A DNA stretch of 45,808 nucleotides from an uncultured bacterium (GCA_934875675.1 CAKXIK010000021.1:1-45808); one strand, 5' to 3'. Shown: positions 15,938 through 24,909, counted from the stretch's first letter. Notes: generated from the letters alone by a model not told the origin. Numbers and translations are program-made.

Positions 15938-17758
15938 TTATTTATTTCTGCTGGCCATTTTCATGCGCTGTTCTTTGGAAAGAACCATCTTGCGCAGACG
16001 GAAGGTTTTTGGCGTGACTTCTACCAGCTCGTCCTCGGCAATAAATTCAAGTGCCTGCTCCAAGCTCATCTGTGTGGGAGGTGTCAGCTTCAGTGCATCG
16101 TCAGAACCGGCGGCACGCATATTGGTAATATGCTTTTTCTTGCAGACGTTGACCGCCATATCATCGGATTTGGGGCTGGCGCCAACAATCATGCCCTCGT
16201 AAACCGGAATCGCCGGACCAACAAACAATCTGCCGCGTTCCTGCGCATTAAACAGTCCGTAACCGGTGGTTTCGCCGGTTTCAAAGCAAATCAGAGAGCC
16301 CTGCGCACGGCCCGGAATTTCACCCTTGTACGGCTCGTAAGAATCGAACACATGGTTCATGATGCCGTTGCCGTTGGTATCGGTCAAAAACTCGGTGCGG
16401 TAGCCCATCAGACCGCGCGCCGGAATTTTGAATTCAAGGTGAGTAATACCGGTGTTGCGGGTGCCCATGTTTACAATTTCAGCTTTTCTTGCGCCGAGCT
16501 TTTCCATTACAGCGCCGACGTAATTTTCCGGCACTTCAATCATCAGCAGCTCCATGGGCTCACAAAGCTTGCCGTCGATTTCTTTCATGATTACGTGCGG
16601 GCGGGACACTTGAAATTCAAAGTTTTCACGGCGCATGGTTTCAATCAGGATGGAAAGATGAAGTTCACCGCGGCCGGAGACCTTGAAAGTATCGGCGGAA
16701 TCAGTTTCTTCCACGCGCATGGCAACATTGGTCTGTACTTCTTTAAACAAACGGTCACGAATATTGCGGGAGGTGACATATTTTCCGTCACGACCGGCGA
16801 ACGGAGAATTGTTGACCATGAACATCATGGATACGGTTGGTTCGTCAATCTTGACAAACGGCAGTGCTTCCACTTTGTCCGGAGAACAAACGGTTTCACC
16901 GATGTTGAGGTCGGCAATACCGGCAACCGCAATCAAATCGCCCAGCTTTGCGCTTTCCACTTCCACACGGCGCAGACCTTCAAACTGATAAAGACGTGTG
17001 ATTTTCACGTTTTGTGTTGTACCGTCCCGATGACAGAGAACAGCATTGTCACCGTAATGCACTTCGCCGCGTTCCACACGTCCAATGCCGATTTTTCCAA
17101 CATATTCGTCCGCGTCAATGTTGGAAAACAACATCTGCATCGGTCCGTTCAGTTCGCCCTGAGGAGCGGGAACATCATTGACGATCGCCTCGAACAGCGG
17201 CTTCATGTCGGTGCCCGGCACATTAATATCGGCGGTTGCATAGCCGTCACGACCCGAGGCATAAACCACCGGGAAGTCGAGCTGATCTTCATCGGCGCCA
17301 AGCTCAATAAACAGATCGATGACTTCGTCCACCACTTCGGCGGGACGGGCACCCGGACGATCGATTTTGTTCACAACGACCACCGGTTTTTTGCCAAGAC
17401 CAAGTGCTTTTTTCAAAACAAAACGCGTCTGAGGCATACAGCCTTCAAATGCATCGACCAAAAGCAGAACGCCATCCACCATCATCAGAATGCGTTCTAC
17501 CTCACCGCCGAAATCGGCATGGCCGGGAGTGTCCACAATGTTAATTTTGATGTCGTTATACATAACGGCAGTGTTTTTTGCAAGGATGGTAATGCCGCGT
17601 TCGCGTTCGATATCGTTTGAGTCCATCACGCGCTCGGCAACCGCTTCATTTGCGCGGAAAATACCGCTCTGGCGCAGCAGCTGATCCACCAGCGTTGTTT
17701 TGCCGTGGTCAACGTGAGCAATCAGCGCAACATTCCGCAAATTTGTTCTTTTATCCAT
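15938..17758 (-). CDS. typA: Ribosome-associated GTPase TypA/BipA
   Basis: A 606-residue translational GTPase of EF-G type. Visible elements are AHVDHGKTTLVDQLL (G1), RGITI (G2), DTPGHADFGGEV (G3) and NKIDRPGA (G4), then EF-G-like domains and the BipA-specific C-terminus (RKMVLSKEQR). BipA binds 70S ribosomes and assists assembly and stress adaptation, especially in the cold. The ATG at 17758 gives the normal N-terminus; in-frame ATGs at 17770 and 17788 lie on or before the AAAGGGA ribosome binding site. Confidence 0.97.
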   Translation of the reverse strand: MDKRTNLRNVALIAHVDHGKTTLVDQLLRQSGIFRANEAVAERVMDSNDIERERGITILAKNTAVMYNDIKINIVDTPGHADFGGEVERILMMVDGVLLLVDAFEGCMPQTRFVLKKALGLGKKPVVVVNKIDRPGARPAEVVDEVIDLFIELGADEDQLDFPVVYASGRDGYATADINVPGTDMKPLFEAIVNDVPAPQGELNGPMQMLFSNIDADEYVGKIGIGRVERGEVHYGDNAVLCHRDGTTQNVKITRLYQFEGLRRVEVESAKLGDLIAVAGIADLNIGETVCSPDKVEALPFVKIDEPTVSMMFMVNNSPFAGRDGKYVTSRNIRDRLFKEVQTNVAMRVEETDSADTFKVSGRGELHLSILIETMRRENFEFQVSRPHVIMKEIDGKLCEPMELLMIEVPENYVGAVMEKLGARKAEIVNMGTRNTGITHLEFKIPARGLMGYRTEFLTDTNGNGIMNHVFDSYEPYKGEIPGRAQGSLICFETGETTGYGLFNAQERGRLFVGPAIPVYEGMIVGASPKSDDMAVNVCKKKHITNMRAAGSDDALKLTPPTQMSLEQALEFIAEDELVEVTPKTFRLRKMVLSKEQRMKMASRNK

Positions 17759-18081
17759 TGATACATCCATTCCCTTTCTGTGAGCCAAGGGTTTGTCCTG
17801 CTTCCCGGCTGCAGTTAAATAAACTGCGGTTGGGAGGGCGAATCTTGACGAAACGCTGCGTCAAACCGTTATGGTACAAAACTTGTGTCCGCATAACACA
17901 ATACAATTCCAACAATTCAGTATACCACAAAATTCATTGAAAAAAAATATCTTTTGCGCTTTTGCGATCAGAAGTTTTGAAATGTTTACTTTGTTTTTTT
18001 ATTTAAAAACCACAAAATTGCAGCTTGATTTTGTGCGGAAAACAAGAATTGACTTCATTTAACTCGGTGTCGATTTGCCTC
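17759..18081 (-). other. Leader and promoter region of typA
   Basis: This 323-base gap contains an extended -10 element TGGTATACT on the minus strand (TATACT at 17924-17919), leaving a leader of about 155 bases. The leader can form two hairpins, one around 17803-17833 and one from TTGACG/CGTCAA at 17846-17865. Cold- or growth-related control is possible but speculative. Confidence 0.4.
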
Positions 18082-18588
18082 TCATTGTCCGTTGAGTGCA
18101 ATGACGGGCGTGCGCAGAATTGGCAGGTCGGAAAGCATGACAGCGGCAGCAAGTGCAGCAAGAGGATGTGTGCGGCTAAAGATTTCAAGCTTAGTTGCTT
18201 CCCGTCCCTGCGGTGATTGACAATGCGAGCACCGCAAAACCGTTTCGCCGTTGCCCAAAAGCTCATATTCACCGGTGCGCGGGTCCCCGGAAACACGCCA
18301 ATGTCCCTCGCGTGTGCGAATGGAGGCAACCGTACCATCGGTATTGCGCCGGATCTGAATGACCGTGGAGCCGTGCCGTTGTGCGCTGCAGCGCCATCCG
18401 GTTGGGGTTGCGGTTCGCCTGATGCTCAACAGTTCAATTCCTTCCCGGTTGAGAAGAGAAAGCCGGAGCGATAAAATTGTGAGCAATCCAGAGGTTTCTT
18501 CAGCGGAAAAGCTGCATTCGCCCAGATGGTCAAACAGCAAAAATTTTGTTTTGCTGCCGGCGGAGCAGCGGACAAGATAAAAGATCAT
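18082..18588 (-). CDS. Uncharacterised 168-residue protein, LURP-one/tubby-like fold suspected
   Basis: The N-terminal two-thirds alternate short beta strands in the manner of LURP-one/tubby-like barrels: FLLFDHLGECSFSAEET, NREGIELLSIRRT, GHWRVSGDPRTGEYELLGNG. A CSHC pair occurs at about residues 119-122. The C-terminus has one hydrophobic helix (LAALAAAVMLSDL). GAAAGGAGG lies ten bases before the ATG. It ends upstream of nothing obvious and follows the kinase-like gene on the same strand by 45 bases. Function unknown; the fold assignment is weak. Confidence 0.6.
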   Translation of the reverse strand: MIFYLVRCSAGSKTKFLLFDHLGECSFSAEETSGLLTILSLRLSLLNREGIELLSIRRTATPTGWRCSAQRHGSTVIQIRRNTDGTVASIRTREGHWRVSGDPRTGEYELLGNGETVLRCSHCQSPQGREATKLEIFSRTHPLAALAAAVMLSDLPILRTPVIALNGQ

Positions 18589-18633
18589 ATGGGAAATGCC
18601 TCCTTTCGGTCAAGTCATAGTGGATACGGATTT

Positions 18634-19080
18634 TTATTGAAGCCCCAATGTTTGCAGAATTTGTTTGCAGGCTTCGTCCGGTGAGGTTTGGCTGGTATGA
18701 ATGTGCAAATCGTGCGGCTGTGCATCAAAAACACCGTGTTTGCGTTGCAGCATTGCGGCAACCGGAGGGGGAAGTACACCACCCGTTCGCTTTGCAAAGC
18801 GCGCTTCAATTTGCTCCAAATCTGCGGTTACCAGCACACGGAGGCATCCTGCCGGCAGTAATTTGAGCTGTTCGGGTTCGCTGATTACGTCAATCAGAAT
18901 GGAGTCCGCTGCTTGTGTTTCTTTGAGAAGATTTCGAAATTTCATTTCCGCGTCTGCTTCATTTTTTGCCAGACGAAGATAATCTTTGCCGGAATACACT
19001 TCTGCCGACAGCATTTCCTTCAGCTTTGCAGTCAAGGTAGACTTGCCGGTGCAGCTCTCACCAAAAACAGCGATAATCAT
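18634..19080 (-). CDS. Small P-loop nucleotide kinase-like protein
   Basis: A 148-residue protein with a Walker A motif GESCTGKST at residues 7-15 and a Walker B-like strand ILIDVISEP. The size and the arrangement, with an LEQIEARFAKR segment that could be the lid, suggest a cytidylate/shikimate-kinase-like fold. The substrate is unknown. The ATG at 19080 has GAGAGGA eight bases upstream; a TTG one codon earlier is also possible. It lies between the methyltransferase genes and the unknown gene at 18082, all on the minus strand. Confidence 0.65.
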   Translation of the reverse strand: MIIAVFGESCTGKSTLTAKLKEMLSAEVYSGKDYLRLAKNEADAEMKFRNLLKETQAADSILIDVISEPEQLKLLPAGCLRVLVTADLEQIEARFAKRTGGVLPPPVAAMLQRKHGVFDAQPHDLHIHTSQTSPDEACKQILQTLGLQ

Positions 19081-19115
19081 CAAAACAATCCTCTCAAAAA
19101 TAGTCTTTCCGTTTT

Positions 19116-19937
19116 TTATGTTTTTTGCAGTACCTGAATCACAAAATCAATTTCCGTTCCGAGTCCCGTCAGTGCGCAAAGGGTATGCTTTGCGTCTTCT
19201 TCGCAGCGGCAAAAATAAGGGGTCATCCGAAACAAGTTTCCAAGCTCGGTTTGAGAAAGCTGAATTTCGCTGCGAACACGGATGCGGTCGCAAAGGCGGA
19301 AAGAGTCGGAATCAAATCCTTGTTCGTCATTTTCATATGGTTCGCGGTAAAGAACCTCTTTCATTGTATAAAGATGCCGTGCGCCGGGGATGACACTGAG
19401 CAGTGTGCCGCCGGGCTTGAGCACACGGGCGAGCTCCGATCCGCAGAACGGAGCGAAGCACAATAAAGCCAAATCAAACATGTTTTGTGCAGCGGGAATA
19501 TGAAAAACGCTGGCAACCGCATATTCGGTCGGGTCGCTGCGTGAAGATGCCATTTTTACCCCTGCGCGGGAGATGTCAAATGCAGCAAGCCGGGCATCGT
19601 TTTGTTTGTTTTGCAGCAAATCTGCCAGCCGGTGTGTGTAATAACCTTCACCGCAGCAGCAGTCCAGTGCAGTAAATCCGGCAGTGCAAAAGGATTCTGC
19701 CGCTCGGCAGAGTGCATCTGCCAAAGGACGGTAATGCTCCGTTTGCAGAAATGCACGTCGCGCACGCAGGCTTTCCGGGTCATCGCCGGGCTCTGCACTG
19801 TGCTTGCGGTTCACCGGAAGCAGGTTTACATATCCCTTGGCGGCGCGGTCAAAGCAGTGATTGTTTTCACAGCGGTATTCATGTTCGGTTATGGTCAGAG
19901 TGCTGCCGCAGACAGGGCAGCAAAACAGGGATTCCAT
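19116..19937 (-). CDS. 23S rRNA (guanine-N1)-methyltransferase, RlmA family
   Basis: A 273-residue SAM-dependent methyltransferase. The N-terminus is the zinc finger of RlmA: CPVCGS then YRCENNHCFD, with C7, C10, C23 and H27 as probable ligands. KGYVNLL follows, and the SAM-binding motif is ALDCCCGEGYYTHRL. RlmA-I methylates G745 and RlmA-II G748 of 23S rRNA; which base is used here cannot be told from sequence alone. The ATG at 19937 has AAAGGAG upstream; longer frames exist but lack homology. It is the second gene after the RlmI-like gene, 41 bases downstream. Confidence 0.85.
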   Translation of the reverse strand: MESLFCCPVCGSTLTITEHEYRCENNHCFDRAAKGYVNLLPVNRKHSAEPGDDPESLRARRAFLQTEHYRPLADALCRAAESFCTAGFTALDCCCGEGYYTHRLADLLQNKQNDARLAAFDISRAGVKMASSRSDPTEYAVASVFHIPAAQNMFDLALLCFAPFCGSELARVLKPGGTLLSVIPGARHLYTMKEVLYREPYENDEQGFDSDSFRLCDRIRVRSEIQLSQTELGNLFRMTPYFCRCEEDAKHTLCALTGLGTEIDFVIQVLQKT

Positions 19938-19978
19938 CAAAATTGCTCCTTTATTTTCACCCAGAGCAGAGCAACAGC

Positions 19979-21208
19979 TCACACAATCTGGAACAAATAG
20001 AACTTCAGGTAGTTTGTTTCAGGCACATTCCAAAGGATGGGGTGATCGGGAGCTTGCTGACGGACTTCAATCTGCCGCAGAGAAACACCCACATCCGCAG
20101 CAGCCTCGCGCAGCATTTTGCAGAACAACTCCTCGGTTGCAAAGTGGGAGCAGGAGCAGGTACCAAGATATCCGCCGCGCGGCAAGAGCTTCATTGCGCG
20201 CAGATTGATTTCCTTATAGCCGCGCATTGCGTTTTCCACCGTCTGACGGCTTTTGGTAAAGGCAGGTGGGTCAAGAATAATAAAGTCATAAGGATGTCCC
20301 TGCTTTTCCAGCGATGGGAGCAGGTCAAATACGTTGGCGGCTTCAAAGCTCATGCGGTCGTCAAGCCCGTTGAGCTTTGCATTTTCGTGCGCCATAGCAA
20401 CGGCATCGGCGGAAATATCCACCGCGTGAACATGCTCTGCACCACCGTGTGCCGCATTGAGCGCAAACGAGCCGGTATGCGTAAAGCAATCGAGCACTTT
20501 TCTGCCGCGGGCAAGCTTGGCGACCGCCTGACGGTTATATTTCTGATCGAGGAAGAATCCGGTTTTCTGTCCGTTTTCGAAATCCACCGCATATCGAATA
20601 TTATTTTCCGTGATGACGGTTATGGTAGTGGAAGGCGGTGTTTCGCCCTCCAGAGGGAAAAATCCTTTATTTTGCTCCAGCCCCTCGTGTGCGCGGATGG
20701 CAACATCATTTCGTTCATAGACTGCGCGGATATTCTGCCCGTCCTCCCGCAAAATCTTGACCAGAAGGGGGAAAATAATGTTTTTGCGCACTTCGATGCC
20801 GAGGGAAAGGGTCTGTGTTACCAGAATTTCGCCAAAGCGGTCAACCGTCAGCCCAGGGAACTGATCGGCTTCCCCGAAAATAATCCGGCAGCTTTCAATG
20901 TCGCGTCCCATTACGGTTTTGCGGTAATCCCATGCCCAGCGGAGTCTGCGCTCCCAAAAGGCATCGTCAAAGCGGTCGTTTGCACTGCGGCTGATGAGGC
21001 GGATACGGATTTTGGAGTGATGATTGTAAAATCCGGTGCCGAGGTATTTGCCTGCACGGTTAAACACATCCACCAAATCGCCATCCTTGCAGCCCGCGTT
21101 CAGCTCTCCAAAGATTTCACTGTCATAAACCCACGGATGTCCGTTTTCAATCGAAGTTTCTGCCTTTTTGGTCACAGAGAGTGCCGCGTAATCACGTTTT
21201 TGTTTCAT
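19979..21208 (-). CDS. Class I rRNA methyltransferase, RlmI-like (PUA plus SAM domains)
   Basis: A 409-residue protein. An N-terminal PUA-like domain (about 1-80, including HPWVYDSEIFGE and GFYNHHSKIRIRLIS) precedes a central EEHD-type region (about 80-200) and the SAM-binding domain (VLDCFTHTGSFALNAAHGGA, HAVDISADAV, IILDPPAFTKSRQ). The SCSHF segment holds the Cys typical of m5C enzymes of the RlmI/YccW family, which in E. coli methylate C1962 of 23S rRNA. GAAAGGCATG precedes the ATG. The RlmA-like gene follows, so this pair looks like an rRNA modification operon. Confidence 0.88.
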   Translation of the reverse strand: MKQKRDYAALSVTKKAETSIENGHPWVYDSEIFGELNAGCKDGDLVDVFNRAGKYLGTGFYNHHSKIRIRLISRSANDRFDDAFWERRLRWAWDYRKTVMGRDIESCRIIFGEADQFPGLTVDRFGEILVTQTLSLGIEVRKNIIFPLLVKILREDGQNIRAVYERNDVAIRAHEGLEQNKGFFPLEGETPPSTTITVITENNIRYAVDFENGQKTGFFLDQKYNRQAVAKLARGRKVLDCFTHTGSFALNAAHGGAEHVHAVDISADAVAMAHENAKLNGLDDRMSFEAANVFDLLPSLEKQGHPYDFIILDPPAFTKSRQTVENAMRGYKEINLRAMKLLPRGGYLGTCSCSHFATEELFCKMLREAAADVGVSLRQIEVRQQAPDHPILWNVPETNYLKFYLFQIV

Positions 21209-21352
21209 ATTCGTTTTATCATGCCTTTCTGTTTATCCAGCACGCCGCCAAAGTTAGACGGCAATTTTAAAGATTCTTTTCTTATTATTGTACCTTTTTT
21301 TTGCGTATGACGCAAGGGCGCATGAAAAATGATTGTTTGGCACAAGATAAAA

Positions 21353-21381
21353 TTGACAATACGCGGCCGGTGATTTAGAAT
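21353..21381 (+). promoter_or_regulatory. Sigma-A-type promoter of murT-gatD
   Basis: TTGACA (21353-21358) and TAGAAT (21376-21381), spacer 17 bases, ending 64 bases before the murT start. Confidence 0.7.
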
Positions 21382-21444
21382 TAAAATGATTTGCGGCCGC
21401 ACGCAAAGATGCGGGACGCACGGAAGCAGAAAGGGTCTGATGGA

Positions 21445-22836
21445 ATGGGAAAAATTCGATTTGGTTTCGCGCTGCTTATCGGCAAGCTTGCCGAATGGGC
21501 ATTGCGTGTTTTAGCAGGACGCGGCAGTAATACGCCGGGGATTATGATGCTTAAACTTTGTCCTGATGCGTTGGCGCGTTTTCAGATGCCGCCGACGGTA
21601 ATCTGTGTGACCGGAACCAACGGAAAGACGAGCACCTCGAATCTGGTGACGCATATTCTGCGCACGGCCGGCAAAACGGTGGTCAACAATTCAAAAGGTT
21701 CCAATATGGCACCAGGGCTTGTTACTGCGCTGGCAGCAAACTGCACGCTTGGCGGAAGAGTGAAAAGCGATGCTGCGGTGCTGGAGGTGGACGAGCGTTC
21801 TTCCCAATATATTTACCGCTATTTTACGCCGGATTATTTGCTTTGTACCAATCTGTTCCGCGATTCCATCAAGAGAAACGGACACAGCGAATTTATTTTT
21901 GATAAAATCAATGATTTTCTTCCAGCCAAAACGACGCTGCTCTTAAACGGAAATGACATGATCTCCGGTTTGCTTGGCGACGGCAAAAACGAGCGCGTGT
22001 TTTATTCGGTGGAGAAAACCTCCCGCAGCACGGCAGAATGTCCCAACACGGTGTGTGATATTACTGCATGCCCGCGCTGCCACCACAAACTGAGCTATGA
22101 GTTTTACCATTATCATCATATCGGTGCGGCACATTGCCTGTCCTGCGGGTTCGCAATGCCGCAAAGCCGCTATTATGCCTCGGACGTTGATTATGATGCC
22201 GGTACGTTCTGCTTTCACGATGGCGAGGACACCGTGACGCTGCCTTTTGCGGCGGGCAATCTGTTCAATGTGTTTAACGGAACGGCTGCCGCTGCCGTTT
22301 GCCGTTTGGCGGGCATTTCCCTGCAGGATGTTGCCCGCGGAGTAGACGATCTTTCTGCGCAGACCGGTCGGTTTGAGGATATCAGAGCGGGTGAGCTTTC
22401 GGTTGTCACCATGCTGTTCAAAAACCAGAATCCGATTTCCGGTTCGCAAAGCCTTGCGTACCTTGACCACATTTCGGGTCGCAAGGATGTGGTGCTCATC
22501 GTTACGGATTCCAAAGACAAGGTGCATGGACATGAGGATATCTCCTGGCTGTATGACACCGATTTTGCGTCGCTTACCGCGCAGGATGTTGGAACCGTCT
22601 ATATTGGCGGAACCCGCTGCAGCGATCTTGCGCTGCGTCTGATTCTGGCAGGGGTGGACGAAAAAAAGCTCCGTCTTTATCCCGATTATGAAGAGCTCGC
22701 GCGTGAGCTGCCGGAGACGGTTTGCACCTGCGGCACAGTTGCGATTTATTTTGAGCTTTATGCCATGCCGATTGCAGCAAAGCTGAAAAACATTCTTGTT
22801 TCCCATTTTTCCGAGAAAGAAGGTGCGGCACAATGA
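21445..22836 (+). CDS. murT: MurT-like Mur ligase (lipid II isoglutaminyl synthase, synthase subunit)
   Basis: A 463-residue Mur ligase-family protein. The ATP-binding motif VTGTNGKTST is at 55-64; VLEVDERSS, TNLFRDSIKRNG and a four-cysteine ribbon (C209, C212, C231, C234 in CPRC...CLSC) are characteristic of MurT, as is the C-terminal DUF1727 region (MLFKNQNPISGSQ, EDISWLYDTDF). MurT activates the alpha-carboxylate of D-Glu in lipid II for amidation using ammonia from GatD. GAAAGGG lies nine bases before the chosen ATG. The stop overlaps the gatD start by four bases, so the subunits are translationally coupled. Confidence 0.9.
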   Translation: MGKIRFGFALLIGKLAEWALRVLAGRGSNTPGIMMLKLCPDALARFQMPPTVICVTGTNGKTSTSNLVTHILRTAGKTVVNNSKGSNMAPGLVTALAANCTLGGRVKSDAAVLEVDERSSQYIYRYFTPDYLLCTNLFRDSIKRNGHSEFIFDKINDFLPAKTTLLLNGNDMISGLLGDGKNERVFYSVEKTSRSTAECPNTVCDITACPRCHHKLSYEFYHYHHIGAAHCLSCGFAMPQSRYYASDVDYDAGTFCFHDGEDTVTLPFAAGNLFNVFNGTAAAAVCRLAGISLQDVARGVDDLSAQTGRFEDIRAGELSVVTMLFKNQNPISGSQSLAYLDHISGRKDVVLIVTDSKDKVHGHEDISWLYDTDFASLTAQDVGTVYIGGTRCSDLALRLILAGVDEKKLRLYPDYEELARELPETVCTCGTVAIYFELYAMPIAAKLKNILVSHFSEKEGAAQ

Positions 22837-23576
22837 GCAAAGTTGTTGTAGAAGTGCTTTATCCCGAGTTCAATAATTTGTATGGCGACCGGGGAAACCT
22901 TCTCTATCTGCGAAAAAAGCTGGAGCTTGCCGGTGCAGAGGTGGAATGGATTGAGACCTCGCTGTTTGATGAGCCGGCGTTTGCCTCCCGTGAAGATGTT
23001 GGCTTTCTCTATATCGGGCCGTGTACGGAGCGTCAGCAGGAATTGGAATTGGAAGCGCTCCGTCCATACCGCGATGCTCTGCAGGCACGCATGGGCAGTG
23101 AATTGATCACGCTTGCTACCGGTAATGCCTTTGAACTGTTCGGTCAGAAAATTATCCGTGCAGACAAGGAAAAAACGGAATTCAACGCACTTGGCTTCTG
23201 GAACACAACTGCCGAACGGTTTTCCAGACTGCGTTTTAACGAACTTTGTGTCGGCGAATTCGACGGAATTCAGGTAACCGGATTTAAAAATCAACTGAGC
23301 CACAGCTTTGGCGAAACACCGGTACCGTTTTTGACGATGAAAACCGGTACGGGCCTCAATCCCCAAAGTGTTCTGGAGGGTACGCACATCGGCAATTTTT
23401 ATGCGACGTATTTACTTGGACCGATTCTTGCCTTGAATCCGCCGTTTGCGGCCAGATTGCTTGCGGTTCTTTGTCCCGGAGCAGAAAACATTGTACTTCC
23501 GTTTGAACAAGAGGCGTATGAAAAGCGCTTGACAGAGCTTGCCGATCCGCAGGTGAATCATCCCAAACATCATTAA
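22833..23576 (+). CDS. GatD-like amidotransferase subunit with degenerate catalytic residues
   Basis: A 247-residue class-I glutamine amidotransferase-like protein, partner of MurT by overlap and by its N-terminus VVVEVLYPEFNNLYGDRGNL. In active GatD the nucleophile loop reads like AICGGYQLLG and the histidine segment TYLHGP. Here the matching segments are LATGNAFELFG (94-104), with Gly97 at the Cys position, and TYLLGP (192-197), with Leu195 at the His position. The GGGQD-type loop is also changed, to GPCTERQQ. Overall length and fold segments remain, so this is not a truncated gene. It is probably a glutaminase-dead partner; whether ammonia comes from elsewhere is unknown. Confidence 0.8.
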   Translation: MSKVVVEVLYPEFNNLYGDRGNLLYLRKKLELAGAEVEWIETSLFDEPAFASREDVGFLYIGPCTERQQELELEALRPYRDALQARMGSELITLATGNAFELFGQKIIRADKEKTEFNALGFWNTTAERFSRLRFNELCVGEFDGIQVTGFKNQLSHSFGETPVPFLTMKTGTGLNPQSVLEGTHIGNFYATYLLGPILALNPPFAARLLAVLCPGAENIVLPFEQEAYEKRLTELADPQVNHPKHH

Positions 23577-23640
23577 TTTAGATTCATTTGTGCGCCTGGG
23601 AAAATGTGGGTTCCATTAAGCAGAATAGGTTCAGTTTAAA

Positions 23641-23682
23641 GCCATAAAAGCGTATACATGGGACAAGCTTTTATGGCTTTGC
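23641..23682 (+). terminator. Terminator after gatD
   Basis: GCCATAAAAGC (23641-23651) pairs perfectly with GCTTTTATGGC (23667-23677); AAA before and TTT after extend the stem. Confidence 0.7.
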
Positions 23683-23771
23683 TTCATTTCGACAGACTAT
23701 TTTTGTGGGGCAAAGAAAAAATTAAAAAGTTCTGAAAATGAAAGGTATGAAAAAAATTAACAAATTTTTGG

Positions 23772-23801
23772 TTGTCTTCTTGAGTCGATTTATGGTATAC
23801 T
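23772..23801 (+). promoter_or_regulatory. Promoter with extended -10
   Basis: TTGTCT (23772-23777), 18-base spacer, TATACT (23796-23801) preceded by TGG. It drives the gene at 23902. Confidence 0.55.
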
Positions 23802-23901
23802 GAATCAGTTCATGTTAGATTCCTTTTCCATGGTTTTGGAAAAAGAACCCAACTGCCGGCAAGCGGGAGATGCCCGCCCGGAATGGAAAGGATGGTTGTC
23901 C

Positions 23902-24909
23902 ATGCACAGACGGAATCAAAAATGGATTCTTTCTCTGCTGCTCCTCGCAGCTTTTTTATTAACCGCTCCGGCGGCATTTGCCACTGAAACCGTATCTTCG
24001 TCATCTGAAACAGCTTCCCAGACATCCAGCGTCGCATCCAAGGAGCCGGAATCTTCCTCATCGGTCTCTTCCCAAGCCTCTTCCCACACTTCTTCCAATT
24101 CAAACACTTCCAAGCCTGATTCGGTGCCTTCTGACAATACATCTTCTTCCAAGGAAGAATTAAAGTTAACACGATTTTGGGTTTACGACGGAGCTGGCGG
24201 AGATGATATCACCTCCTATTTTAAGCTCAGTGGTTATCAAATCAGCGGAACCGTGCCAAATGGAATTACTTCCATTTCTATTAAGGCAGATTCAAACCGT
24301 GCAACGCCACAGATTGAATACCTTCAGCAAGGGCTTGCGGAAGGGACAAATAATAAATATGCTAAAATAGCAATTGCAGAAACAGGCGGTCAGTCGGTTT
24401 ATTATTACATTAATGTTTATCGTGAGCCTGCCAAAGCAGAATCCGGAACTTCTTCTGCACATTCCAAGCCGGTGCAGTCTACGGTGGACTGGAACATAGA
24501 CGGTGTTTCGGATGCTTCCACGCCGTCGGAGCTGGATTCCTGGCAAGCAACGGACGGTTCCTCATCGGATGATGACATCTCTTCGGAGGATGCATCTTCT
24601 GAAGAAACCTCCAGTGCAGCTGTGTTTGAAGGCACTGATGAAGGTGGGCGCTGGATGATGCCCGTTGCCATTATCTTAATCGTGTTGGGTGTGCTGGGGG
24701 CAGCCTTTGTTGTGTGTGATATTCTTTACACCAAGGGAATTTTAAAGCAATGGATTATTCCCCGCACAAAGGATGCAATGGGAGAAGCACGCCATGGAGC
24801 AGAACCGCAGGATTCGCAACAATTGCCGCCGGATGAATCACAATCGACAGAAGAACCGCCGAAACCAACGGATTCGGAGGATTGGGATGAGTTCTTCCGT
24901 GATAAATAA
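23902..24909 (+). CDS. Exported Ser-rich protein with C-terminal membrane anchor
   Basis: A 335-residue protein. Residues 1-27 form a signal peptide (WILSLLLLAAFLLTAPAAFA, cleavage probably after AFA). A low-complexity Ser/Glu linker follows (about 30-85), then a beta-rich domain of about 90 residues (KLTRFWVYDGAGGDDITSYF, ITSISIKADS, YYINVYREPA) that resembles a cadherin-like/Ig-like surface domain. After a second acidic Ser-rich stretch come a transmembrane helix (about 252-274) and a Pro/Gln-rich cytoplasmic tail. Topology: outside domain, inside tail. GAAAGG lies upstream of the ATG. Function unknown. Confidence 0.7.
   Translation: MHRRNQKWILSLLLLAAFLLTAPAAFATETVSSSSETASQTSSVASKEPESSSSVSSQASSHTSSNSNTSKPDSVPSDNTSSSKEELKLTRFWVYDGAGGDDITSYFKLSGYQISGTVPNGITSISIKADSNRATPQIEYLQQGLAEGTNNKYAKIAIAETGGQSVYYYINVYREPAKAESGTSSAHSKPVQSTVDWNIDGVSDASTPSELDSWQATDGSSSDDDISSEDASSEETSSAAVFEGTDEGGRWMMPVAIILIVLGVLGAAFVVCDILYTKGILKQWIIPRTKDAMGEARHGAEPQDSQQLPPDESQSTEEPPKPTDSEDWDEFFRDK

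Larger units (their letters stand above)
23577..23901 (+). other. Intergenic region before the Ser-rich membrane protein
   Basis: This 325-base gap contains the murT-gatD terminator (23641-23677), a promoter (23772-23801) and a leader of about 95 bases. The leader holds the GC-rich segment CCGGCAAGCGGGAG and GCCCGC, which can form a short stem near the ribosome binding site. Confidence 0.45.

Noticed and set aside
15806..17620. A 604-residue open frame on the plus strand opposite typA
   Set aside because: It lies wholly antisense to a highly conserved GTPase gene and has no recognisable domain; biased codon use in typA keeps the opposite frame open.
19712..21310. A 532-residue open frame opposite the RlmI/RlmA-like genes
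   Set aside because: It spans two methyltransferase genes and their gap, without any domain of its own.
21943..23387. Long open frames opposite murT and gatD
   Set aside because: Antisense shadows of conserved genes; no domain or plausible start was found.
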